A stretch of DNA of 64,000 bases from Allobosea sp. (GTDB lineage Bacteria > Pseudomonadota > Alphaproteobacteria > Rhizobiales > Beijerinckiaceae): NCBI RefSeq assembly GCF_017308015.1, contig NZ_JAFKFW010000004.1, positions 124,001 to 188,000 on the forward strand. Direction: 5' to 3'. The notes under the pieces were generated by a model that made no database searches, was not told where the DNA came from, and saw nothing but the letters and a program-made list of their open reading frames with translations. Below are positions 35,984 to 43,992 of the stretch, piece after piece. Position 1 is the first letter of the stretch. The number at the start of each line of letters is the position of its first letter. The position numbers and the translations under genes are program-made.

Positions 35984-36901
35984 TTGCGTGCGGTTTTTGT
36001 CGATGCGAACGAGACCCTGAGCGCCGTCGCCGAGAAGCTCAGCCGGGCCGGTGACCCCGGCCTCACGATCAACCGCAACCCCTCCGTCTCCTCTCAGGAG
36101 CTACCCAGCCTGTTGGGTGACGCCGAGGTTGCGATCATCGACCACACGCATCTGTCGACGGATATTGCGAAGCAGTGCCGCGGGCTCAAGCATGTCGTCT
36201 TCCTGGGCACGGGCCCGCGCAGCTACATGAATCCCGACGAGCTCGCGGAGCACGGCATCACCGTGCATATCGTCAAGGGGTATGGCGACACGGCTGTTGC
36301 CGAATGCGCCTTCGCTCTGATGTGGGCCGCCGCAAAGGGATTTGCGCGGATGGACCGGGGCATGCGTGCCGGCCAGTGGCTGCGCACCGACGGCGTGCAG
36401 CTCACCGGCAAAACGCTCGGCCTCATCGGTTTCGGCGGCATTGCGGCCGAGATGGCGCGGCTGGCGCGCGGCGCCGGGATGAAGGTCATCGCCTGGAACC
36501 GGACGCCGCGCAGCCATGACGGCGTCTCGTTCGTGTCGCTCGACACCGTGCTGGCAGAGAGCGACGTCGTCTCGCTGCATCTCCTGCTGACGGACGAGAC
36601 TCGCGGTCTGGTCACTCGCGAACGGATCGCGGCGATGAAGCCGGGGGCAATCCTCGTCAACACCGCACGCGGCGCTCTCGTCGACGAGGATGCCATGGTC
36701 GAGGCGCTCCGGTCGGGTCATATCCGGCACGCCGGTCTCGACGTCTATACGATCGAGCCCATGCCGGAAGGCCATGTGCTGACCACGATGGAGAACGTCA
36801 CGCTTTCCGCCCACTCCGCGTTCCGGACACCCGAAGCGAGCGACAACCTGATCGGCGCAGCCCTCGACCATTGCCGCCGCATCGCCGCGACAGGTCGATG
36901 A
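35984..36901 (+). CDS. D-isomer-specific 2-hydroxyacid dehydrogenase
   Basis: 305 residues. NAD-binding GLIGFGGIAAEMARLARGAG lies at about residues 144-163. Catalytic residues are the arginine in NTARGALVDEDAM (about 225), the glutamate in YTIEPMPEG (about 260) and the histidine in LSAHSAFRTPE (about 278). The start is a TTG at 35984 preceded by AGGGAGAG; no suitable ATG exists. It heads a short operon with RidA and an aminotransferase gene: the stop overlaps a possible ATG for RidA. It probably reduces or oxidises a 2-oxo/2-hydroxy acid linked to the aminotransferase product. Confidence 0.9.
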   Translation: MRAVFVDANETLSAVAEKLSRAGDPGLTINRNPSVSSQELPSLLGDAEVAIIDHTHLSTDIAKQCRGLKHVVFLGTGPRSYMNPDELAEHGITVHIVKGYGDTAVAECAFALMWAAAKGFARMDRGMRAGQWLRTDGVQLTGKTLGLIGFGGIAAEMARLARGAGMKVIAWNRTPRSHDGVSFVSLDTVLAESDVVSLHLLLTDETRGLVTRERIAAMKPGAILVNTARGALVDEDAMVEALRSGHIRHAGLDVYTIEPMPEGHVLTTMENVTLSAHSAFRTPEASDNLIGAALDHCRRIAATGR

Positions 36902-36924
36902 GCCGCCCTGGAGACGAGACTGCC

Positions 36925-37275
36925 ATGGCCGACATTATCCGCATCGATCAGAACGCCCGCCGCAGCCGCGCCGTCGCCGCCGGTGGATTGGTCTTCCTTG
37001 CCGGCCAGGTGGCCGACGACAAGGCTGGCGACATCGCCCAGCAGACCCGTGAGACTCTGGCGAAGGTCGACGACATGCTGGCGCGGGCCGGGACCGACAA
37101 ATCCCGGCTCGTCAGTGTCCAGATCTGGCTGAGATCCATGGAGGATTTCGAGGCGATGAACCGCGTCTACGACGCCTGGGTCGTCCGGGGCCAGACGCCG
37201 GCCCGCGCCTGCGGCAAGGTCGAACTCGCCGATCCGGCGTACCGCATCGAGGTGATCGCGGTCGCGCTGGCCTAG
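36925..37275 (+). CDS. RidA/YjgF-family imine deaminase
   Basis: 116 residues, the usual RidA size. It starts MADIIRIDQNARRSRAV, contains GLVFLAGQVADD, and ends with the family block TPARACGKVELADPAYRIEV; the arginine in PARAC contacts the imine substrate carboxylate. Such proteins hydrolyse reactive enamine or imine intermediates made by PLP enzymes, which fits the aminotransferase gene next door. An ATG at 36898 overlaps the previous stop and is an alternative start; GGAG before 36925 favours the shorter form. Confidence 0.93.
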   Translation: MADIIRIDQNARRSRAVAAGGLVFLAGQVADDKAGDIAQQTRETLAKVDDMLARAGTDKSRLVSVQIWLRSMEDFEAMNRVYDAWVVRGQTPARACGKVELADPAYRIEVIAVALA

Positions 37276-37304
37276 GAGTCGGTGCAGCCGCAGGGGAGGC
37301 TTTC

Positions 37305-38528
37305 ATGGACAAATCCACGCAGTGCAGCGATTTTCGTCCCGCCGGGCGGCTTGGTTCGATCGGCGTTTCCGAGATCCTGAAGATCGGAGCCGCTGCGGCG
37401 CGGCTAAAGCGCGAAGGCCGGCCCGTCATCGTGCTCGGAGCCGGTGAACCGGACTTCGATACGCCCGACAACGTCAAGCAGGCGGGCGAGCATGCGATCC
37501 GCACCGGCAAGACGAAATATCCGCCGCTCGAGGGCACGCCGGAGCTGAAGGCGGCGATCGTCGAGAAATTCCGCCGCGAAAACGGGCTCTCCTACGCGCC
37601 GGACGAGGTGACGGTCAGCTCCGGCGCGAAAGCCATTCTCTACAACGCCTTCATGGCCAGCCTCGACCCGGGCGACGAGGTCATCCTCGCCGCGCCCTAT
37701 TGGACGACCTATGCCGACATCGTCCGGATCGCCGGCGGCACTCCCGTGGACGTGGTCTGCCGCGAGGAGAACGGTTTCCGTCTCACAGCAGAAGATCTGG
37801 AGCGTGCCATTACGCCGCGTACGCGCTGGCTTTTGCTGAATTCGCCGTCGAACCCGTCCGGCGCCGCCTATACGGAGGCAAACCTGCGACCGATCACCGA
37901 GGTTCTGCTGCGTCATCCGCATGTCTGGCTGATGTCGGACGACATCTACGAACACCTCGTCTATGACGGCCTGGATTTCGTCACGGCCGCGCAGATCGAG
38001 CCAGCGCTCAAGCCACGCACCCTCACGGTCAACGGCGTCTCCAAGGCCTACGCGATGACCGGCTGGCGCATCGGCTATGCCGCAGGACCGAAACCGCTGA
38101 TCGCGGCGATGGCTGTGGTCCAGAGCCAGATTTCCATGGCCTGCTCCGTCAGCCAGGCCGCGGCCGTCGAAGCCCTCAACGGGCCTCAGGAAATCCTGAC
38201 CGAGCGCCGCCTCGCCTTTCAGCGCCGTCGCGATCTCGTCGTCGATGCTCTGAACGCGATCGACGGCATCGCCTGCCGCAAGCCGGAAGGAGCCTTCTAC
38301 ACCTTCGCGAGTTGCGCAGGGCTCATCGGCCGCAGGGCGCCCGATGGAACGGTGATCGACAGCGACGCCACCTTCTGTCGCTATCTGCTGGAACAGCACG
38401 ACGTCGCTGTCGTTCCGGGCAGTTGCTTCGGTCTCGCACCCTATTTCCGGATTTCCTATGCAGCTTCCGAGGAAAGCCTGCGCGAGGCTTGCGCGCGGAT
38501 CGCCCGCGCTTGCGTGGCATTGTCATGA
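37305..38528 (+). CDS. Class I/II pyridoxal-phosphate aminotransferase (aspartate aminotransferase type)
   Basis: 407 residues. The Schiff-base lysine is in TVNGVSKAYAMTGWRIGYAA at about residues 244-263. Other fold landmarks are VLGAGEPDFDTPDN, VTVSSGAKAILYNAF, LNSPSNPSGA with the substrate-binding asparagine, and the terminal arginine in YFRISYAAS that holds the substrate carboxylate. It resembles the AatA/type Ib group. It shares the operon with RidA and the hydroxyacid dehydrogenase, implying interconversion of an amino acid, its 2-oxo acid and 2-hydroxy acid. Confidence 0.93.
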   Translation: MDKSTQCSDFRPAGRLGSIGVSEILKIGAAAARLKREGRPVIVLGAGEPDFDTPDNVKQAGEHAIRTGKTKYPPLEGTPELKAAIVEKFRRENGLSYAPDEVTVSSGAKAILYNAFMASLDPGDEVILAAPYWTTYADIVRIAGGTPVDVVCREENGFRLTAEDLERAITPRTRWLLLNSPSNPSGAAYTEANLRPITEVLLRHPHVWLMSDDIYEHLVYDGLDFVTAAQIEPALKPRTLTVNGVSKAYAMTGWRIGYAAGPKPLIAAMAVVQSQISMACSVSQAAAVEALNGPQEILTERRLAFQRRRDLVVDALNAIDGIACRKPEGAFYTFASCAGLIGRRAPDGTVIDSDATFCRYLLEQHDVAVVPGSCFGLAPYFRISYAASEESLREACARIARACVALS

Positions 38529-38800
38529 CCTTCCCGAGCAGCGGCAGCCGGCGCCTCGTCGACCTCCTCCGGCGCCAGGGGATCGAGCGCATCACCTGGG
38601 TACCCGGCGAAAGCTATCTCGCGGCGCTCGATTTCCTGCATGATGCGGCGGTGGACGTCGTTATCTGCGTACGGGGGAATCCGCGGCCATGATGGCCGAG
38701 GCTTATGCAGGCTGATCGGTCTGCCCGGCGTGCCCTCCAAGTCGCGGTCACCGGCGCCGCCGCTTTTCGCATCGCTTGCTTGCTCGAAGTCCCGCCCGAC
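38525..38800 (+). pseudogene. Broken TPP-dependent enzyme gene (acetolactate synthase/decarboxylase type)
   Basis: The ATG at 38525 overlaps the aminotransferase stop (ATGA) and encodes SRRLVDLLRRQGIERITWVP followed by GESYLAALDFL, the normal N-terminus of TPP-binding synthases. After VVDVVICV-like sequence the frame shifts near 38674, and GESAAMMAEAYAG, the segment with the TPP-activating glutamate, appears in another frame before a stop at 38713. Traces continue in a third frame (LIGLPGV). The remaining roughly 450 codons are absent. It was probably the last gene of this operon. Confidence 0.75.
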
Positions 38801-38958
38801 AGCCATTGCGCCACAGTAATCGTCCCGCCGCAGGCGCTGCGGAGACGTCGATGCACTACATCCATTCCTCGATCACTTGGTTTCATGCGGCTGCACCCAT
38901 ACCGTTTCGACTAATCGGCACGTTGCAAGACGGGTTTCGCTGACCGTATAGGGAGATA

Positions 38959-38979
38959 TGTTGCAGCTTGCATGCAACA
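38959..38979. promoter_or_regulatory. Inverted repeat before the GntR gene
   Basis: Arms TGTTGCA and TGCAACA separated by seven bases, with an inner TTGCATGCAA palindrome. It ends 12 bases before the GTG start and covers the promoter region, so autoregulation by the downstream GntR protein is likely. Confidence 0.55.
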
Positions 38980-38991
38980 GCAGGAGGAGTA

Positions 38992-39681
38992 GTGGAAAGC
39001 AATTCCGATAGCGTTGTCGACCGCGTCTACGAGCAGCTCAAGGCGATGGCCGTGAGCTACGAGCTCAAGCCCGGCGAACGCCTCAACGAGGGCGGTATCG
39101 CCAAGCGCCTCGGCGTCAGCCGGACGCCGTTGCGCGAGGCGCTGAACCGCCTGAATACCGAGGGTTTCCTGCGTTTCGTTCCGGGAAAGGGTTTCTTTTG
39201 TCGGGAACTCGACGCGCAGGAGATCTTCGACCTCTACGAGTTGCGCAAGACACTCGAAGTGTCGGCGGCGCGGCTCGCCATCGGCCGCGCCAAGGACGCC
39301 GACATTGATGCGCTGGCCGCTTTCCTCGACCGGACAGGTCCCGATCCCGGCGAGCGCAGCACGGTCGAACTCGTCGAGCTGGACGAGGTCTTCCACGAGG
39401 GGCTGATGGCGATGTCCGGCAATGCCGAGATGCTGCGCGTGCTGCGCAACGTCAATGCGCGCATCCGGTTCGTGCGTTGGATCGATATGGATCGCATCAA
39501 CCGATCCAAGACCCAGGCCGAGCATCGCGCGGTTCTTCAAAGCCTCAAGGCCCGCGACGAGGCGACCTGCATCGAGCTGCTCGAAAAGCATATCGACCGC
39601 CGTCTCGATCAGATCACGGCAGCTATCAAGGAGGGCTATGCCCAAATCTACATGCTCGCGAAGCGCCCGCATGCGCCGTGA
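38992..39681 (+). CDS. GntR-family regulator, FCD subfamily
   Basis: 229 residues. The HTH is VYEQLKAMAVSYELKPGERL then EGGIAKRLGVSRTPLREALNRLNTEGFL (about residues 10-58), followed by FVPGKGFFCREL and the helical FCD domain (DLYELRKTLEVSAARLAI, LDEVFHEGLMAMSGN with metal/ligand histidine). The start is GTG at 38992 with a strong AGGAGGAG site; a TTG eight codons upstream lies inside the inverted repeat and is unlikely. It probably controls the hydroxyacid dehydrogenase/RidA/aminotransferase operon just upstream. Confidence 0.92.
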   Translation: MESNSDSVVDRVYEQLKAMAVSYELKPGERLNEGGIAKRLGVSRTPLREALNRLNTEGFLRFVPGKGFFCRELDAQEIFDLYELRKTLEVSAARLAIGRAKDADIDALAAFLDRTGPDPGERSTVELVELDEVFHEGLMAMSGNAEMLRVLRNVNARIRFVRWIDMDRINRSKTQAEHRAVLQSLKARDEATCIELLEKHIDRRLDQITAAIKEGYAQIYMLAKRPHAP

Positions 39682-40164
39682 AACATGAAGCTTCGGGGAA
39701 TTTAGGCTGGTTCTCCTTGTCGCTCGGACATGCTGAGACGTCGTCGACACCCGGGGGTTCCGAGCTGGCCGCTGCCTGACCGATTGCTGTCTTTGGAGCG
39801 CAGCGAGGAGCGTTCTGAGCCACCGGCATTTTCAGGACGATCAGTGTGAGCGGGTTTCGGCCAGCCTCGTCGATGATAGGCGGACGCGTCGTTCGACGGC
39901 CCTTTTTATGGTTTGTGCGGACCGGCTCGCCCGGTGCAATCTGCCTGGCGCCTTTGTCAGGAGAGCTGCGCCTTTCGTAGTTTCAGCCGCTGAAGCCGGA
40001 GGCATATCTGTTGCACATCGTCGCAACGGTGCCGAACTATCCAGCTTCGGCTATCTGATCGTCGTTTCCAGGGTCATCCGCGCTCACTGCTATGCAGCGG
40101 GTACCCGGAAAGGTGCCAGAAGGTTGTGCCTTTGGCCGCCGCCGTCGCGGCTCGAGTGCTGACG
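39682..40164. other. Gap before the transposase relic, no gene recognised
   Basis: About 480 bases after the GntR gene. Short open frames on both strands show no family similarity. The adjacent sequence to the right is an IS5 relic, so part of this stretch may be the decayed front of the same element, but I cannot identify its residues. Confidence 0.5.
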
Positions 40165-40379
40165 CCCCACACGGCCGCCGCCGCTTACAACGCCGATCTC
40201 CTCCGCCAGATGGTTGCGAGAAGGGCGCCATCGCCGTCATTCCCGGTACGCTGGCGTGCAGATCTCTTCTCGACGGGCGCCCCGAGGCTCGGCGCCACCT
40301 CGTCGCATGCTGCTCCATCGGCAATTGCGGCCCGCGCGGTTTGCGGTATTTCCGCTTTCTCCCGGGTCTTTTGGCGAAG
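40165..40379 (+). pseudogene. IS5-family transposase relic, frameshifted
   Basis: Two reading frames together give TAAAAYNADLLRQMVA (to about 40218), then KGAIAVIPGTLACR and LLDGRPEARRHLVACC. Intact IS5-family transposases of the IS427-like type read as A-Y-N/D-A/S-D-x-L-R-Q, K-G-A-x-A-V-I-P, and R-H-L-V-E-C-C in this order and spacing. Here the catalytic glutamate of LVECC has become alanine and a frameshift separates the first block. It belongs to a different IS5 group from the relic at 35.1 kb. Confidence 0.68.
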
Positions 40380-40407
40380 AGCGGCGGGGGGGGCGCCGAG
40401 GCCTCTC

Positions 40408-41244
40408 TCAGAACGTCGCCGGTGTGTTGATCCAGATGACGACTGCCGGGACATCGGCCGTATTGCGCCAGGCATGCGGCCGCACGCTTTCGAAATAGAA
40501 CGAATCCCCGGCGGCCAGTAAGAAAAACCGGGAGCTGTCGAGCGAGATTTCGATACTTCCGGCGAGTATGTGCAAAAATTCCTCGCCGGCATGGGAGTAG
40601 GTGCCTTCGCTCGAAGCTCCCGGCGCCAGCTCAAAGCGATGGCATTCCATCAAGCTCGGCCCGCGCGACAGGGCCTGCACCGTAACACCCGGTGACGTAG
40701 GGGGCCAGGTCGCCCACTCTCCGGCCCTCACCAGATATTCGTTGTCGTGATGATCGGCCTGCCCGTTCAAGGCTGCGACTGTTGTGTTGAAGTGTTGGGC
40801 CAATTCATGAAGCGACTTGAATGAGACGCCGACCGACGTTCGTTCGAATGTCGATAGCGTGGAGACCGGAATCCCGGTTGCCTGGGAAATCGCTTCAAGG
40901 GTCTGATGAGAGGCTTGCCGGAGCCGACGAATTCGCAACCCGACTGGCAGCCCCGCTCCGTCGACCGGCGCAGCTCCGCTTTTCCCGGGAGACGGATTGC
41001 CGGCTTTGTCCTGCCCCATGCGCGTCGCGATCGCCGCCGGATTCAGGCCTTTATCGCTCCTGAGCCGGGCAATTTCCTTAAGCCGGGCCAGTTGCTCGAC
41101 GGTGAACAACCGCTGGCCAGCCTGCGTTCGCACGGGGGTGATCAGTCCGTGCGCCTCCCAGAGACGCAATGTCGAAGTCGATACTCCGGCAATCCGAGCG
41201 GCTTCCGCAATCCGAAAATGGTTTGACTTCACATTCATGTCCAT
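40408..41244 (-). CDS. Three-domain regulator: MerR HTH, XRE HTH and cupin
   Basis: About 278 residues. Residues about 9-65 are a MerR winged helix (FRIAEAARIAGVSTSTLRLW, then LARLKEIARLRSDKGLNPAAI). Residues about 95-155 are an XRE/Cro HTH (RIRRLRQASHQTLEAISQAT, then GIPVSTLSTFERTSVGVSF). Residues about 190-278 are a cupin (SHAGEEFLHILAGSIEISLD, and GDSFYFESVRPHAWRN). XRE plus cupin is common; an added MerR domain is unusual. Start uncertain: ATGs at 41244, 41238 and 41304 are possible and lack strong ribosome sites; 41304 would fall inside a palindrome. Divergent from the importer operon at 41677, it is the likely local regulator. Confidence 0.85.
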   Translation of the reverse strand: MDMNVKSNHFRIAEAARIAGVSTSTLRLWEAHGLITPVRTQAGQRLFTVEQLARLKEIARLRSDKGLNPAAIATRMGQDKAGNPSPGKSGAAPVDGAGLPVGLRIRRLRQASHQTLEAISQATGIPVSTLSTFERTSVGVSFKSLHELAQHFNTTVAALNGQADHHDNEYLVRAGEWATWPPTSPGVTVQALSRGPSLMECHRFELAPGASSEGTYSHAGEEFLHILAGSIEISLDSSRFFLLAAGDSFYFESVRPHAWRNTADVPAVVIWINTPATF

Positions 41245-41290
41245 GTCGGGCGCTGCCGCCAAGCGGCGCGGCCGAAAATAAGATGCGCAT

Positions 41291-41345
41291 TCAAGATAAA
41301 CCATCTTGATTTGCTACCGAAAAAATACAAGAATGCATTTCGGTA
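41291..41345. promoter_or_regulatory. Two adjacent inverted repeats between regulator and importer operon
   Basis: First dyad TCAAGAT-AAACC-ATCTTGA (41291-41309). Second dyad TACCGAAA (41315-41322) and TTTCGGTA (41338-41345) with a 15-base spacer. Both are perfect and lie in an AT-rich island in front of the three-domain regulator (minus) and upstream of the importer operon (plus). Two different palindromes may match the two different DNA-binding domains of the regulator; this is inference. Confidence 0.6.
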
Positions 41346-41676
41346 TTCAGGAGATAATGATGACCATAGCGCTCCAAGGGGTGTCAGCAAGCGTGCGGGC
41401 CCGCTGGCCTCGTGGCGGCGCCTGGATGGTCGGCGTGGCGCAATCGGCGCTCCTGTCATTTCGGTGCCGCGATGCGGAGCGCGGCGATCTGGCGGCGAGG
41501 ATGGCTCAGGGCCGGCGCTCAACTGCCGGCTGAGGCTCCGGGCCGCCGGGTCTTGCTCATCGCGCCAGTCGCCGGGACTGGGCGGCAAGTGTGCGGATGG
41601 CAGGGCTGCAGGCCGGGTAGGTTGAACCCGTGTTCGGGGGCGGAAATCGCCCACAAAAGGGAAACAAGGCAGAAAA
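41346..41676 (+). other. Leader region upstream of the importer operon
   Basis: About 330 bases between the operator dyads and the importer ATPase start. Short frames here have no recognisable similarity. It would form a long 5' leader if transcription starts in the AT-rich island near 41.3 kb. No riboswitch fold is evident by eye. Confidence 0.45.
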
Positions 41677-42753
41677 ATGGCCGGTCTGGAAATCTCTAAC
41701 GTAACGAAGAAGTACGCGAATTTTCGCGCTGTTGACGATGTTTCAATCAGCATCAAGCGGGGTGAGTTTCTGACATTGCTCGGGCCGTCCGGTTCCGGCA
41801 AAACAACTCTGCTGATGATGATCGCGGGTTTTGTTCAGGCCGATCGGGGAGACCTGACACTCAACGGTCAGACCATTACTCATTTACCGCCGGAGGCCCG
41901 CAACCTTGGGATGGTTTTTCAAGGTTATGCGCTCTTTCCGCATCTCTCGGTCTTCGACAACGTCGCCTTTCCTCTCAAGGTGCGAAAGCAATCGCGAGAG
42001 GAAATTGCAACGAAAGTCAGGGCGGCGCTCGATCTCGTGCAATTGACCGCGCTGGCTGATCGTTTGCCGCGCCAGCTTTCGGGTGGGCAGCAGCAGCGCG
42101 TGGCTCTTGCCAGGGCCCTTGTGTTCCAGCCCCATCTTCTCCTTCTCGACGAGCCGCTCAGCGCGCTCGATAAAAAGCTGCGGGCCGAGCTTCAGGACGA
42201 ACTCAAGCGGTTGCACCGGAAAGTCGGCCTGGGCTTCATTTATGTGACGCACGACCAGGAAGAAGCGCTTTCCATGTCAGACCGCATCGCGGTTATGCGC
42301 AGCGGCAAGATCGTCGAGCATGGTACGCCGACAGATCTCTATGAGCGTCCCAATACCGCCTTCGTCGCGGACTTCATCGGGAAAAGCAATTTCGTGAGCG
42401 GGTCGGTCGTCGAGCATCGCGACGGGGGATTCGTGTTTTCCGGTGGAGGGGTCCGCTTCGTCCAGCGGACGAAAGGGCCTGCTCCTGCGATCGGGGCGGG
42501 CGTCAGCATCGCTCTTCGCCCGGAGAAGATCGGAGTTCTTCGCTCGGGCGAGACAGCCGAGAACGAACTGGCTGGGACCCTTACGGAATGGAACTATCTC
42601 GGTTCGGAGTTCCGCCTCGTCGTCGATGCCGGCCCCTTCGGATCGTTCAGCGTTTCCGTGCCGACCTGGCAATCCGACCTCGCGCCGGAGATCGGCGCGG
42701 CGATGAAGCTGGGCTGGAGTGCCGCAGCCGGCATGGTCGTCGCTCAAGACTGA
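41677..42753 (+). CDS. Spermidine/putrescine- or iron-type ABC transporter ATPase (PotA-like)
   Basis: 358 residues. Walker A GPSGSGKTT lies at about residue 36, signature [15 protein letters not shown] at about 133, Walker B LLLLDEPLSALD, and the switch histidine in VTHDQEEALSMSDR. The C-terminal 120 residues form a TOBE-type regulatory domain (FVADFIGKSNFVSGSV, then IALRPEKIGV). It is the first gene of a complete importer: ATPase, binding protein and two permeases in a row. Confidence 0.94.
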   Translation: MAGLEISNVTKKYANFRAVDDVSISIKRGEFLTLLGPSGSGKTTLLMMIAGFVQADRGDLTLNGQTITHLPPEARNLGMVFQGYALFPHLSVFDNVAFPLKVRKQSREEIATKVRAALDLVQLTALADRLPRQLSGGQQQRVALARALVFQPHLLLLDEPLSALDKKLRAELQDELKRLHRKVGLGFIYVTHDQEEALSMSDRIAVMRSGKIVEHGTPTDLYERPNTAFVADFIGKSNFVSGSVVEHRDGGFVFSGGGVRFVQRTKGPAPAIGAGVSIALRPEKIGVLRSGETAENELAGTLTEWNYLGSEFRLVVDAGPFGSFSVSVPTWQSDLAPEIGAAMKLGWSAAAGMVVAQD

Positions 42754-42801
42754 TCACGCGACCACCCGATCTCTGAATTCCAACAAAAAGAGGGATGAAA
42801 C

Positions 42802-43908
42802 ATGGATAAGCATGATTTCGCAGAAGATTGCGTCAATCTGGCAATCGAGCGAGGGGCCGATCCCTCTCGCCGCGATCTGATCCGCAATGCGCTCGCCATG
42901 GGCATCGCCCCTGCGGCGCTGACGCTCGCCGGCAACGGCGCGGCTCTCGCGCAGGCCCGCAAGGAGGTCGTTCTCGTCAATTTCGGCGGTGTGGCCATGC
43001 CTGCGTTCGAAGAAGCGTTCGTCAAGCCGTTCGCGGCCGAGGGCGGTAAGATCGTGCTGGACGGAAGCGGCGCGTTAAGCGGCAAGATCCTGACCATGGT
43101 GCGGTCCAAGAACGTCACCTGGGACATCTGCGATTCCGGCGTGACGTCGCTCGGCGAACTGGGCCCCCATGACGTTCTTGAGGACATCGATTACTCCATC
43201 GTCGACAAGAGCAAGGTTTTCCCTGAATTCGCCTATGAAAAGGGCGTGGTGAACTACATGTTCAGCACGGTCATGGCCTGGGATACCAGCAAGATCAAAA
43301 CCGAGCCGACACTCGCGGATTTCTTCGATACCAAGAAATATCCCGGCCGCCGCATGATGCGGAAGAATTCGCAGGCCATGCTCGAGATGGCGCTCCTGGC
43401 GGACGGTGTGCCGAAGGACAAGCTCTATCCGCTGGACGTGAAGCGGGCTTTCGCGAAGATCGCGACGATCAAAAAGGACCTCCTGTTCTGGTCGAGCGGG
43501 TCGGACAGCCAGAGCCTGCTGCGTGATGGCGAGTGCGTCATGGGCATGCTTTGGCACACGCGGGCCAACGTCCTGATCGAGGAGACCGGCGGCCGCATCC
43601 AGTATACGTTCAAGGACGGATTGCTGCAGCCCGGCATCTGGGTCGTGCCCAAGGGCAACCCGGCCGGCAAGGAGGCCATGCGCGCCATCGCGTCCATGCA
43701 GAAGCCGGAAGGTCAGATCCGTTTGCTGGCGGCAATGGGGAACGGCCCGGCCAATCCGCTTGCAAACGCCCAGGTTCCCGCTGAGCTGGCCGCGCGGAAT
43801 CCGTCTTCGCCACAGAACGCAGCCGTTCAGGTAAAAGTAAACGCCGAATGGTATACGGCGAACCACACCAAAACATATCAAGAATTTCTTGATCTTATCT
43901 CGTCGTGA
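42802..43908 (+). CDS. Polyamine/iron-type ABC binding protein (PotD-like), Tat-exported
   Basis: 368 residues. The N-terminus has a twin-arginine signal, PSRRDLIRNALAMGIAPAAL (about residues 21-40), with cleavage likely after ALAQA near residue 51. The mature part is a spermidine/putrescine-binding fold: VVLVNFGGVAMPAFEEAFVK, then NVTWDICDSG, MAWDTSKI, and PGRRMMRKNSQAMLEMALL. The PGRR...LEMALLADGV block is shared with the binding protein at 63236, so the two are paralogues. A palindrome after its stop may raise its expression over the permeases. Confidence 0.92.
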   Translation: MDKHDFAEDCVNLAIERGADPSRRDLIRNALAMGIAPAALTLAGNGAALAQARKEVVLVNFGGVAMPAFEEAFVKPFAAEGGKIVLDGSGALSGKILTMVRSKNVTWDICDSGVTSLGELGPHDVLEDIDYSIVDKSKVFPEFAYEKGVVNYMFSTVMAWDTSKIKTEPTLADFFDTKKYPGRRMMRKNSQAMLEMALLADGVPKDKLYPLDVKRAFAKIATIKKDLLFWSSGSDSQSLLRDGECVMGMLWHTRANVLIEETGGRIQYTFKDGLLQPGIWVVPKGNPAGKEAMRAIASMQKPEGQIRLLAAMGNGPANPLANAQVPAELAARNPSSPQNAAVQVKVNAEWYTANHTKTYQEFLDLISS

Positions 43909-43937
43909 TCTTGGTGCCAGTCGGTAGGAAGACTTAG

Positions 43938-43951
43938 CATCATCGATGATG
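43938..43951 (+). repeat. Palindrome between binding-protein and permease genes
   Basis: Perfect 14-base palindrome CATCATCGATGATG, 30 bases after the binding-protein stop and about 40 bases before the first permease. Such intergenic hairpins often stabilise the upstream message so that binding protein exceeds permease; here that role is inferred. Confidence 0.45.
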
Positions 43952-43992
43952 ATGCGGCCGAGAGCTGCAGGGCTTCAAACAGGATTGAATAG

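Noticed and set aside
41315-41345. Third copy of the AT-rich element found at 12.1 and 18.3 kb
   Set aside because: It shares only a CGAAAAAAT-like run; the other blocks and their spacing are missing. It is better explained as a separate dyad.
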